This document shows positions 14,806 through 22,696 of a stretch of 40,097 bases of DNA, in pieces. Positions within the stretch are counted from its first letter, which is position 1. Every line of letters begins with the position of its first letter. Origin of the DNA: Opitutia bacterium (GTDB taxonomy: Bacteria > Verrucomicrobiota > Verrucomicrobiia > Opitutales > Opitutaceae). The position numbers were made by a program, and so were the translations under genes. The stretch spans positions 17,183 to 57,279 of the forward strand of contig PMBT01000111.1 of assembly GCA_003153035.1 (NCBI GenBank). Direction: 5' to 3'. The notes under the pieces are model-generated. The model had not been told where the DNA came from, ran no database searches, and saw only the letters and a program-made list of their open reading frames with translations.

Positions 14806-17442
14806 TCACTCCGCCCGCAGCGCCTCCGCCGGATCGACTTGCGCCGCCCGTTGTGCCGGCAGCCAGCAGGCGAGCAGTGCAACCACCAACAAACCGGCCG
14901 CCACGGCAATATAGATCGCTGGATCGCAGGGACCCGTCTCGAAGAGAACGCTCCGAAGAAAGCGCGTCAGTCCGGCGGCCGCACCCAAGCCTACGAGGAG
15001 GCCGATCGCCGCCAGCGCCAATCCGCGACCCAACACCAGACGCTGCACGGCGCCCGGACCCGCCCCCAAGGCGATTCGCAACCCGAACTCGCGCCGACGC
15101 TGCGCGACCGAATAGGCCATCACGGCGAACAATCCCATCGCCGCGAGACCGAGGGACAGCATCGCAAAGACCTCGAGCAACACCGTCGTCGTGCGCTCGA
15201 CGCGCACCGTATCTTTTGCGTAGTCGTCGAGTGGACGAACATGCATAGTCCACCGCGGTTCAACCGCAAACGCGGCGCGGCGGATCGCCGCATTGAGCCC
15301 CGCACTCTGCCCGCCCTCGACTCGAACAAGTATGGTCAACCAAGAAGTTCCGTCGCCATTCCGCTGCCAGAACGGGACGAATGTCTGCGGTAACGCCTCC
15401 GCCCGGGCACCTCTCTCACGGGTGTCGGCAACCACCCCCACGATTTCGGCGGCCGGCATACCAGGCATTTCGAGACGCCGGCCAAGCGGGTTTTCGCCGG
15501 GAAACGCCTTTCGCGCCAGGGTTTCGTTGACGATGACCACTGGAGCATCACCACGTTTGAAACCGACGAATCCCCTGCCGGCGAGCACCGGCAAGCCAAG
15601 CAAGTTGAAATACTCCGGCGAAACCTTGTTGCACGAGCAGTTGATCAGTGGTGCCTCCGGCCGCTCCGCTGCACGCACCTGGCAGTCGCCAATCCAGTTC
15701 GACAAAGGAAGGTTTTCCGCCAGCGCCACCGTCCGGACGCCGGACACGCGCCCGATTTCCTCGACGGCCCGCGAAGCGAGGTCGAGATACGGATCCACGG
15801 GAATCGCCCCGGTCTCCAAGGCACCGTCGACCGCGAGCTTCCCTGATGGGTCGAACCCGAAACCGGCTCGTTGCAGTGCGACATAACTCCGCATGGTGAC
15901 GCCCCCGCCGGCCAGCAACGCCACCGTCAGGGCGGTCTGGAGAACCACGAACATAGAACGCAACCGCTGTAACCTCCGGCTATCGCCGAGCGAGCCCGCT
16001 CCTTCCTTCAAGGCATCCTGAACGCTGGTCCGGCCGACTCGCCAGGCTGGGACCACGGCCAACGCTAGGCCAGTCACCACTGCACACACCGTTGCGACCA
16101 TCCAGATTTCGCCCGAAAAAGAAGAAAACGCAGGGCGCTCTCCCGGCAACGAATCGGCAGCTACCCCACCGAGCAAGTTGATCGCGCCGTGCGCAATTCC
16201 CAAGCCAGCAGCACCAGCGAGCGCGCAGAGCAGAAGGCTTTCCAAAAGCAACAGGCGACCGACTTGTACACGATTGCCACCCAATGCGATCCGCACGGCC
16301 AGCTCCCGCCGCCGCGATACGATGCGCATGAGAGCCAGGTTGAGGGCATTGACGATCGCAATCGAGTGCAAGAAGGCAGCGGCCCCCAGGAAGACCCAAA
16401 AGAGTCGCGCGGTTTCTGGTCGGTATTTGTCGCGAATCGGTATGACCTGCGGCTCCAGATGGTTCCAAAGATTCGGGCTGCCCGGCGTCGGCATCCCCAA
16501 CGCGGAGATCTCGGCTCCGGCTTCGCCCGGGAGGACTCCTGGTTTCAGCCGACCGGCCATCCAAACCCGGCTCCACGCCCCGGCCTTCACCAATTCGTCC
16601 TCGGCCAGCGGCAGGAACAGCCCCCAAGATGCGAACCCCGGCGGCGCGAGAAACCGCTCCGGCATGACGCCAACCACGCGCCGAAGCCGACCACCGAGGT
16701 TGATCTCGCGACCAATCACCGCCGTATCACCACCGAACCGTTGCAGCCAGACGCCGTGACTCAAGACAACCACAGCGCCCGAGGCCCCTCCCGTCACATG
16801 TTCCTCGGCGTAGAAGGTCCGCCCGCATGCCGCGTTGACGCCAAACACCGCAAAAAACTCCGGAGTCACCCAGGCCGAGATGAGGGCCTCGGGATCGCCA
16901 TTGACCACGAGGTTCATCTGCTCGGCCCCCTGAGCCGCAATCTTGGCGAAGCTGTTCGAGCTCGAACGGATCTGCACGTAGCGTGAGGCAAACTCGACCA
17001 TCGACGTATTTCGTTGCCGATCGAATTCATCGATAACGACCACGCGTTCCTCGTGTGCAAACGGCAAGGTGGGAAACAACCCCTGCCACACAATCACGAT
17101 CATCGCCGTCGTCGCGCCGATGCCAATCGCCAGCGTTGCTACGACGGCGAGCATGAATCCGGGATTCTTCCGAAGCGTGCGCACGACAAAAAGCAGATCG
17201 CGCAGGAAGTTCTCGACCCACCGGATGCCGCGTTCGTCGCGGTAAAGCTCCTTGGCCTTGTCCGTGCCACCGAAGTCCCGCTGTGCCGCGTGTTGCGCTT
17301 CCTCGGGCGACATGCCGGCGACGATATTTGCCTCGGTCGCCATGTCCAGATGCGTGCGCAACTCCTCGGATAAGCCCGCCTCGATCTTCCGACGCCGGAA
17401 GAACGGCTGCAGACGAAAGAGGATCTGGCGAAACCGATGCAT
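14806..17442 (-). CDS. ADOP-family permease 2
   Basis: 878 residues from ATG 17442. The prefix (RQILFRLQPFFRRRKIEAGLSEELRTHLDM) is nearly the same as in ADOP 1 and 3. The core is the most divergent of the five: the first helix reads MLAVVATLAIGIGATTAMIVIVWQGL, the first FtsX block has FLHSIAIVNALNLALMRIVSRRRELAVRIALGG in place of the usual ACANVANLxLAR, and a CxCN pair (LINCSCNKVSPEYF) sits in the second periplasmic domain. The C-terminal block QRRREFGLRIALGAGPGAVQRLVLGRG...ARRAAQVDPAEALRAE, written with its ends, is standard. The relaxed first block hints at a changed or weakened partner interaction. Gap to ADOP 3: 103 bases. Confidence 0.86.
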   Translation of the reverse strand: MHRFRQILFRLQPFFRRRKIEAGLSEELRTHLDMATEANIVAGMSPEEAQHAAQRDFGGTDKAKELYRDERGIRWVENFLRDLLFVVRTLRKNPGFMLAVVATLAIGIGATTAMIVIVWQGLFPTLPFAHEERVVVIDEFDRQRNTSMVEFASRYVQIRSSSNSFAKIAAQGAEQMNLVVNGDPEALISAWVTPEFFAVFGVNAACGRTFYAEEHVTGGASGAVVVLSHGVWLQRFGGDTAVIGREINLGGRLRRVVGVMPERFLAPPGFASWGLFLPLAEDELVKAGAWSRVWMAGRLKPGVLPGEAGAEISALGMPTPGSPNLWNHLEPQVIPIRDKYRPETARLFWVFLGAAAFLHSIAIVNALNLALMRIVSRRRELAVRIALGGNRVQVGRLLLLESLLLCALAGAAGLGIAHGAINLLGGVAADSLPGERPAFSSFSGEIWMVATVCAVVTGLALAVVPAWRVGRTSVQDALKEGAGSLGDSRRLQRLRSMFVVLQTALTVALLAGGGVTMRSYVALQRAGFGFDPSGKLAVDGALETGAIPVDPYLDLASRAVEEIGRVSGVRTVALAENLPLSNWIGDCQVRAAERPEAPLINCSCNKVSPEYFNLLGLPVLAGRGFVGFKRGDAPVVIVNETLARKAFPGENPLGRRLEMPGMPAAEIVGVVADTRERGARAEALPQTFVPFWQRNGDGTSWLTILVRVEGGQSAGLNAAIRRAAFAVEPRWTMHVRPLDDYAKDTVRVERTTTVLLEVFAMLSLGLAAMGLFAVMAYSVAQRRREFGLRIALGAGPGAVQRLVLGRGLALAAIGLLVGLGAAAGLTRFLRSVLFETGPCDPAIYIAVAAGLLVVALLACWLPAQRAAQVDPAEALRAE

Positions 17443-17467
17443 CTCAATTTCCGCAGTATAATCTGAC

Positions 17468-17530
17468 CACGGATTTCACTGATTGCACAGATACGGAAGG
17501 TTGTTTGGAACTTGGCGTTTGGAATTTGGC
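17468..17530. repeat. Two short tandem repeats between ADOP 2 and ADOP 3
   Basis: Three 9-base units of CACNGATTN type (CACGGATTT, CACTGATTG, CACAGATAC) run from 17468 to 17494. Two 14-base units follow, GTTTGGAACTTGGC (17503-17516) and GTTTGGAATTTGGC (17517-17530), which differ at one base. Both sit just past the stop of ADOP 3. Confidence 0.7.
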
Positions 17531-17545
17531 GCCGCAGCGCCGCGG

Positions 17546-20194
17546 TCATTCTGCCCTTAGCGCCTCCAGCGGATTGACCTTCGCGGCCCGGCGGGCCGGC
17601 AGCCAGCAGGCGAGCGCCGCGACACCGAGCAACCCGACCGCCACCACCCCGTAGACCAGGGGATCGTGCGGGCTAGTCTCGAAAAGCAGGCTTTGCAGGA
17701 GACGAGTGAGGGCCAAAGCGGCGGCGAGCCCGATGACCAAGCCGGCGCTCGCGAGCGTTGCCCCCTGCTGCATCGTCATGCGCACGACCGAGCGCGATGT
17801 GGCGCCCAGGGCGACGCGGATGCCAATCTCGCGCGTTCGTTGACTGACGCTGTAGCTCACCACCCCGTAGAGCCCCACGCCCGCCAACAACAGCGCCAGC
17901 GCCGCGAAGGCGCCCAGCAGCTTCACCACCAGCCGCTGGTTGGCGATATTCGAGGCGAACAACTGGTCCATCGTGCGCACACTGGCCATCGACAGGTCGT
18001 CGGCCACCTCGCGCAGCGCCGCCCGCAACGACGACACCACCGCCGTCGGCTCGCCTTCGGCGCGCACCGCGAAACCCATGGACTGCGGTATCGTCTGCTG
18101 GGTGAACCAGTAGATCTGCGGAAGCGAGGGCTGGCCAGGGCCGAGCGTGTTGATGTGCCCGACTACTCCGATGATCTCCATCCAATCAGTCTCGCGCTTG
18201 GGCGGTTCGCCCCCCGTCCAGATAAGTTGGCCGATCGGATTCCGTCCCCGGAATTCCTTCTCCACGAACTGGGTGTCGACGATCACCACGCGAGTGGACC
18301 GCCAGTCGTCACGGGCGTCGAAGGCGCGGCCGGCCATGAGCTTGACTCCCAGCGCACCGAGGCAATCCCCGCCGACGATCCCCCAGTTGGCCGACGGCCA
18401 GGGCCCACGTTCTCCGGGTATGGTCCCTCCCTTGATGAGGTAGACGGTCCGATTGTCTCTGCCCTCAAACGGCAGGGGGTCGACGATGCCGACGTGAGCG
18501 ACGCCCGGCACGGCAGCCAGGCGTTCGAGCGCGCGATGGATCAACCAGTAGCGCACCGCAGGGTCCTCGTAGCGGCCGCCCCTCACAACCCAGTTGAAGG
18601 TGAGCAGGTGCTCGGTCGAAAAGCCGGGCTCCGATCGATAGAGATTGCCTAGCGTACGGAGCATGAGTCCGGCCCCGACCAAGAGGGCGCACGTGAGAGC
18701 GCATTCGCCGATGATCAGCCCGGCACGCCAGCGGTTCCCGCGCGTCGAGCCCGCTAACCGACCCTCCTGCGCCAGGGCCTCGCGCACATTCTGCCGGGCC
18801 GCGTGAAACGCGGGCACGAGTCCGAAGAGCACACTGGTCAGGAGGCTGGCGACGACGGCAAACCCGAGCACCCACAGGTTGAGCGAGACCTCGTCCATGC
18901 GCGACGCGCCCGCCGGCAGCATCGCCGTCAGACCACCGAGCGCCCAGGAGCCGAGGAAGGCGCCGGCACCGCAGCCCAGCAGCCCGAGGATGAGGCTCTC
19001 GACCAGAAGCTGCCGCGCGATCCGCATGCGCCCAGACCCGAGAGCGGCGCGCACGGCGAACTCCCTGGCTCGAGCGTGGGCGCGGGCCAGTTGGAGATTG
19101 GCGACGTTGGAGCAAGCGATAAGCAGCACGAAGCCCGCCGCGCCGAGCAATACGTACAAAATCGGGCGTACTTCACCCGCGCCCGCCGTGGCGAGCGGCA
19201 GGAGCGTCGGGATGAGCCCGCCGCTTGGGTGTTCCTTGTCGAGTCCGGCGGCCAGAACGCGCATGTTGGCAGCCGCCGACTCGAGCGAGATGCCAGGCTT
19301 CAGCCGGGCATAGGCGTATAGAGCATTCGGGCGATAGCCGTATTGGAGCTCTTCGCCCGAAAGGGAATGACTGATCGGAGTCCAGAGCTCGGCGCCCTCC
19401 AGCGGAATTCGGAAGTTGTTCGGCAGGATGCCAATGATCGTGTAAAACTCGCCGGAGAGCTTGACCTTCTCGCCAATGACGGAATCCCGTCCGCCGAAGA
19501 GGCGTTTCCACAAGCTTGTGCGGATGACGACGGTGCGTTCGGCACCCGGCTTGTCGTCCTCGGCAGTGAAGAGACGTCCGCGGATCGGCGCCATGCCGAT
19601 GGCGGCAAAGAGGTCGTAGCTCGCCACGGCGCCGTTCAGCCGTTCGGTTTCGTTCGGGCCGACATAGCTGAACTGCCAGGGACGCGCCACACCAATGGCC
19701 GTAAAGCTCTGTTGCTGCTCACGCCAGACAACGAAGTTCAGGTAGGAGACCGGATCAAAGGTCGTCTCCTTGGACCAGTCGTGAATGAAGATGAGCCTCT
19801 CCTGCTCGGGGTAGGGCAGAGGCTGCAGCAGCACGCCGTAGAACACCGAGAAGATGGCAGTATTCGCCCCGATTCCGAGCGCCAGCGTCAGCGCCGCCAC
19901 GGCGGTGAATCCCGGATTCTTCCGCAGCATCCGAGCGCCGAAACACACGTCACGCGCGGCGTCCTCCAGCCATCGCACGCCGCGCTCGTCGCGATACGAT
20001 TCCTTCACCTGATCGATGCCGCCGAATTCGCGCCGGGCGGCGTACCGCGCCTCCTCCGGAGGCATGCCGGCGGCGAGGTTGGCCTCGGTCTGCATCTCGA
20101 GATGCGCGCGCATCTCCTCGGACAGATCCGCCTCGATCTTCCGACGCCGGAAGAACGGCTGAAGCTTGAAGAGAAACTGGCGGAGCCGGGACAT
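17546..20194 (-). CDS. ADOP-family permease 3
   Basis: 882 residues from ATG 20194, the first permease of the padR1 module. The prefix MSRLRQFLFKLQPFFRRRKIEADL... is shared with ADOP 1 and 2. Block 1 has ACSNVANLQLARAHARAREFAVRAALGSGRMRIARQLLVESL, and block 2 has GVGLYGVVSYSVSQRTREIGIRVALGATSRSVVRMTM, both canonical FtsX-type segments. The tail is WLPARRAAKVNPLEALRAE. Two large periplasmic domains of the MacB type lie between. It sits 116 bases after padR1 and is probably regulated with it. The conserved prefixes of ADOP 1-3 suggest they arose by tandem duplication. Confidence 0.9.
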   Translation of the reverse strand: MSRLRQFLFKLQPFFRRRKIEADLSEEMRAHLEMQTEANLAAGMPPEEARYAARREFGGIDQVKESYRDERGVRWLEDAARDVCFGARMLRKNPGFTAVAALTLALGIGANTAIFSVFYGVLLQPLPYPEQERLIFIHDWSKETTFDPVSYLNFVVWREQQQSFTAIGVARPWQFSYVGPNETERLNGAVASYDLFAAIGMAPIRGRLFTAEDDKPGAERTVVIRTSLWKRLFGGRDSVIGEKVKLSGEFYTIIGILPNNFRIPLEGAELWTPISHSLSGEELQYGYRPNALYAYARLKPGISLESAAANMRVLAAGLDKEHPSGGLIPTLLPLATAGAGEVRPILYVLLGAAGFVLLIACSNVANLQLARAHARAREFAVRAALGSGRMRIARQLLVESLILGLLGCGAGAFLGSWALGGLTAMLPAGASRMDEVSLNLWVLGFAVVASLLTSVLFGLVPAFHAARQNVREALAQEGRLAGSTRGNRWRAGLIIGECALTCALLVGAGLMLRTLGNLYRSEPGFSTEHLLTFNWVVRGGRYEDPAVRYWLIHRALERLAAVPGVAHVGIVDPLPFEGRDNRTVYLIKGGTIPGERGPWPSANWGIVGGDCLGALGVKLMAGRAFDARDDWRSTRVVIVDTQFVEKEFRGRNPIGQLIWTGGEPPKRETDWMEIIGVVGHINTLGPGQPSLPQIYWFTQQTIPQSMGFAVRAEGEPTAVVSSLRAALREVADDLSMASVRTMDQLFASNIANQRLVVKLLGAFAALALLLAGVGLYGVVSYSVSQRTREIGIRVALGATSRSVVRMTMQQGATLASAGLVIGLAAALALTRLLQSLLFETSPHDPLVYGVVAVGLLGVAALACWLPARRAAKVNPLEALRAE

Positions 20195-20271
20195 GAGAGA
20201 ACCGTGGAGTGCGGATTTCGGCTGGAGCTTATCGGAGCGGCGTCGGTGGCGCCTGGGGTGGGGGATTGGAT

Positions 20272-20306
20272 CTACTCACTTCTCACTACTCGATGCTCGC
20301 TACTGA
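20272..20306. repeat. CTCACT-type degenerate repeat after padR1
   Basis: A run of CTACTCACTT, CTCACTACTC and CTCGCTACTG-like units lies between padR1 and ADOP 3 and touches the padR1 3' end. It is a further low-complexity family at a gene end in this cluster. Confidence 0.45.
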
Positions 20307-20310
20307 AAAA

Positions 20311-20643
20311 TCAGGTCGCCTTGAGCATCGCGTTGATCGTGCTCGACAGGAGCTCCCACTGGGTGGTCTCGGCCTGGAGCTGTTTCCGGCCGGCGGGGGT
20401 CAATACATAGTAGCGCGCCTTCCGGTTGTGGTCGGAAACGCCCCATTCGGCCTTGACCCACCCCCGGGCCTCGAGCCGGCAGAGCGCCGGATAAAGCGAA
20501 CCCATCTCCACCTGAAACAGCTCCCGCGACATCTGCCGCAGGCGAATTGAAAGGCCGAAGCCGTGCATGGGCTTCAACTGGAGCGCCTTGAGGATCAGCA
20601 TGTCGAGCGTACCCTGGAGTAATTCAGATTTTTCGTTGGTCAT
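20311..20643 (-). CDS. PadR-family transcriptional regulator 1
   Basis: 110 residues from ATG 20643, with a clear AAGGAAG Shine-Dalgarno. The protein is a single PadR winged helix: LLQGTLDMLILKALQLKPMHGFGLSIRLRQMS, then VEMGSLYPALCRLEARGWVKAEWG and the wing NRKARYYVLTPAGRKQL, with a short dimerisation helix. ADOP genes are known to cluster with PadR regulators of this type. A matching inverted repeat (20659-20696) lies upstream of its own start, so it probably represses itself and the downstream permeases. The inducer is unknown. It is a close relative of the second PadR at 28663-29019. Confidence 0.92.
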   Translation of the reverse strand: MTNEKSELLQGTLDMLILKALQLKPMHGFGLSIRLRQMSRELFQVEMGSLYPALCRLEARGWVKAEWGVSDHNRKARYYVLTPAGRKQLQAETTQWELLSSTINAMLKAT

Positions 20644-20658
20644 GTTCTTCCTTTAGAT

Positions 20659-20701
20659 GTTCTGAATAAGGATCGGTGAAGGCTCTCCTTCAGAACGTCA
20701 A
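20659..20701 (-). promoter_or_regulatory. PadR1 operator with -35-like box
   Basis: GTTCTGAA (20659-20666) and TTCAGAAC (20689-20696) are perfect reverse complements spanning 38 bases. On the minus strand a TTGACG (-35-like) box overlaps the outer arm (20701-20696). The site lies 16-53 bases before the padR1 start. The same GTTCT...AGAAC design and TTGACG box precede padR2, which supports a real operator. Confidence 0.7.
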
Positions 20702-20741
20702 TAGGAAAAACGCGGAGCTGTCCGCGGCGGCAATCTTCAGC

Positions 20742-20837
20742 GGTAAGCTGAAAGCCATAAGCTGTGAGTTCTGGACTTCAGACCCGCAGGCTTTTCGGGC
20801 GGATTACAGCTTCGAACTGGCGGCTTGATGCTTACGG
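20742..20837. repeat. TAAGC inverted element after the ADOP stub
   Basis: Left units GTAAGCTGAAAGCC and ATAAGCTGTGA (20742-20768) face right units TTACAGCTTC, GGCTTGATGC and TTACGGCTTC (20813-20841) in the opposite sense, across a GC-rich centre. This is the same design as the elements that follow ADOP 1, 2 and 4, and supports the remnant upstream being the end of an ADOP gene. Confidence 0.6.
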
Positions 20838-20856
20838 CTTCTTGCCTGCCAGCTCA

Positions 20857-20904
20857 CTACGCCCGCAGCGCCACGCTCAGATCGACGCGAGCAGCCCGGC
20901 GGCA
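20857..20904 (-). pseudogene. 3' stub of a sixth ADOP permease gene
   Basis: On the minus strand the last codons read CRRAARVDLSVALRA and then TAG at 20859-20857. This matches the invariable ADOP C-terminus (ARRAAKVDPAVTLRAE in ADOP 1). Upstream the match ends at once where the DUF3788-like gene stops (20906). A TAAGC element follows the stub, as after intact ADOP genes. The rest of the gene was probably lost by deletion or replaced. Confidence 0.7.
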
Positions 20905-20905
20905 G

Positions 20906-21232
20906 TCAATGGGCGATCTTGACCTCCAGAAGAGCCACCGCCAACTCGATGTCCAGGGTTTGTCCCGTCAACGAAAACGCCGTGCCCTCCGGGTAGCGCT
21001 TGGCCTCTTTTAGCAAAGGCAGCATGGTCTTCGCCCACGGTCCTGCCTGCAGCGCGGCGACGGCCTTGCCGCCGAGAATCAGGGAAAGCCGGAAGCCGCC
21101 ACGAGTCGGAATCAGATAGAAGATCCAGCGCTTCTTCCGATTATAGATCAGATGCCAACCGGAGCGGGGCGAATATTCCCAGTCCGGCGCCGCGTTGATC
21201 GGGATATCCGGTCCTCGCGATACCAGGCCCAT
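20906..21232 (-). CDS. DUF3788-like small protein, possibly N-truncated
   Basis: 108 residues from ATG 21232, 3 bases after the serpin stop. WEYSPRSGWHLIYNRKKRWIFYLIPTRGGFRLSLILGGKAVAAL and the tail AKRYPEGTAFSLTG...IELAVALLEVKIAH (given with its ends) resemble DUF3788 proteins, whose members share the pattern of a GW...K+R...L.P..G.F and a Y-EG tail. The N-terminus is shorter than I expect for the family, so part may be lost. It abuts the ADOP stub: only one base separates its stop from the remnant. No function is known. The short spacing suggests translation coupled to the serpin. Confidence 0.55.
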   Translation of the reverse strand: MGLVSRGPDIPINAAPDWEYSPRSGWHLIYNRKKRWIFYLIPTRGGFRLSLILGGKAVAALQAGPWAKTMLPLLKEAKRYPEGTAFSLTGQTLDIELAVALLEVKIAH

Positions 21233-21235
21233 TCT

Positions 21236-22510
21236 TCACCGCGGATCCGTAAGTCGGCCGAGGAAAAGACAGGCGCCGGAAGGGACGTGCTGAATGGCGA
21301 ACAAGAAGGGACGATCGACGCGAACCTCGATCGGTGGCGGTGGATCGGGCCTCATGGCTGAACCGACCATCATGATGACTGCGGTTGCCGCGGCAGCCTC
21401 GGTGCCATTTTCGTCGAGCGACAACCAGGTCTTGTGGATCACTTCCGAGATGCAGAGGTAGTCATTCGGTTTTCGCGGTGCCATGCGGCCGAAGTCTGCG
21501 CTGCCACGAGGCTGATCGAACGCGACCATCATGCCGAGTCCGCGGAGTGCCTCGCCCAGCGAAAGGCTCGGCGGCTCGAGTTTGAACTTGGGCAGATGAA
21601 GGATCACATCTCGGTCGGGCAACCTGGTGCACCCGGCGAGGAGGTCTGAGGTGACGGCTCGTTCCAGATCGGCGAGACCGTCACGCTTGTCCGGCAGCAG
21701 AATCACGAACTGCAGCTGGTGCCCCACATACGGCAGGACAAGTGCGGCGTAACCGTTCCGCTGTTCATAACCGTAATGTCTTTGCTGAAGCATAGTCGCC
21801 ACGTCGGTCTGCATCTGGCCGCGGATCCAGAAAGGCTCGTTCTTGGTGGCATTCGGTTTGAATGCATGCTCCCAGGGGGCGCGGAGGTACAGCGCATTGG
21901 CGAGCACCGCGCGCGTTGTCTCGTTAACCCCGCCCCTGGGGACGAGATCGTGGATTTTTTCGCGGGTTTCGCGGGCGACCCAGGCATTGATCGCAACGCG
22001 GGCCGGCTCAGCGGCGTGGACGAAATCGAGTTCTTCAAGCGGTGCGCCGAATCGATCGCGCAACGCGGTTGTGAAAGCGGATCGGAACTCGAAGCCGCTT
22101 TGCGCGAAAAGTCGGTTGGCGACATTGATCTCAATCGGTTCCTCGAATCCTCCGTATTTGCGCGCTTCCTCGGCCCGACGACGGGAAGCAACCTGCAGGT
22201 CGGCGAGTTCTCTGGCGAGTCCGGAAAAACCATCGAGCACCGCCGCATCGTCGGCAGGCAGATGCAGCACGCGCTGCATTTCCTCGCGCGTGCGCCCGTC
22301 CGCGCCGGTGTACGCCATCGCGAGGGCGGTCTCGATGGAGTAAGGCGACAGCAGCAGGTTGCCATGATCACTGGCTGAGGCCTGGGCGCGCAGGAGGTCG
22401 AGGCCGAGCTGGTTTACCGCGGTGGTCATCGGGTTCGATTGCGCCATTAGGGGAGTCCCAGTGAACGTCAACGGAAGCAGGCAGACAATGCTTGTGGAGA
22501 ATGGCCTCAT
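21236..22510 (-). CDS. Secreted serpin-family protease inhibitor
   Basis: 424 residues from ATG 22510; a TTG at 22531 is possible but less likely. Residues 1-~22 are a signal peptide ending LMAQS. The body shows serpin landmarks: GNLLLSPYSIETALAMAYTGA, ANALYLRAPWEHAF, VLPYVGHQLQFVILLP, and near the C-terminus ISEVIHKTWLSLDENGTEAAAATAV (hinge with G-T-E-A-A-A-A-T). Then a long reactive loop IMMVGSAMRPDPPPP and VDRPFLFAIQH...GACLFLGRL follow. Small Ala hinge residues predict an inhibitory rather than non-inhibitory serpin. By hinge counting P1 falls at Gly-Ser, or at Met/Arg if the loop is aligned differently, so the target class is unclear. It sits in the ADOP module between ADOP 4 and the DUF3788-like gene. 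Confidence 0.9.
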   Translation of the reverse strand: MRPFSTSIVCLLPLTFTGTPLMAQSNPMTTAVNQLGLDLLRAQASASDHGNLLLSPYSIETALAMAYTGADGRTREEMQRVLHLPADDAAVLDGFSGLARELADLQVASRRRAEEARKYGGFEEPIEINVANRLFAQSGFEFRSAFTTALRDRFGAPLEELDFVHAAEPARVAINAWVARETREKIHDLVPRGGVNETTRAVLANALYLRAPWEHAFKPNATKNEPFWIRGQMQTDVATMLQQRHYGYEQRNGYAALVLPYVGHQLQFVILLPDKRDGLADLERAVTSDLLAGCTRLPDRDVILHLPKFKLEPPSLSLGEALRGLGMMVAFDQPRGSADFGRMAPRKPNDYLCISEVIHKTWLSLDENGTEAAAATAVIMMVGSAMRPDPPPPIEVRVDRPFLFAIQHVPSGACLFLGRLTDPR

Positions 22511-22536
22511 GGAAGGAGGCGCTTCAGGCAATAGGC

Positions 22537-22687
22537 GTTAAGCTATAAGCAGCAAGTGCAAAGCCGTAAGCAGCAGGGTTGAGGCAGTCCCCTCGAGAGG
22601 GACTTGTGGGTCTCGCAGCTCAGAGCTTCCTGCCAATCGCCTTCAGCCGAGAGCCTAAAGCGTGCAGCTTGAAGCTGCTTGCTTTCC
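22537..22687. repeat. TAAGC-type inverted tract after ADOP gene 4
   Basis: Left units TTAAGC, ATAAGCAGC and GTAAGCAGC (22537-22576) face right units CAGCTTGAAGCTGCTTGC (22665-22682) in the opposite sense; for instance AAGCAGC (22547) matches GCTGCTT (22674). The centre holds a small GTCCC/GGGAC hairpin (22587-22603). It fills most of the 186-base gap between ADOP 4 and the serpin. Confidence 0.5.
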
Positions 22688-22696
22688 GCGCGGCGG

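Noticed and set aside
22587-22603. GTCCC/GGGAC hairpin as a terminator for ADOP 4
   Set aside because: The stem is only 5 pairs with no U-run, and it lies in the centre of a repeat tract, about 90 bases past the stop.
11962-22687. TAAGC tracts as CRISPR arrays
   Set aside because: Units are 5-12 bases and degenerate, without regular spacers, and no cas gene is present.
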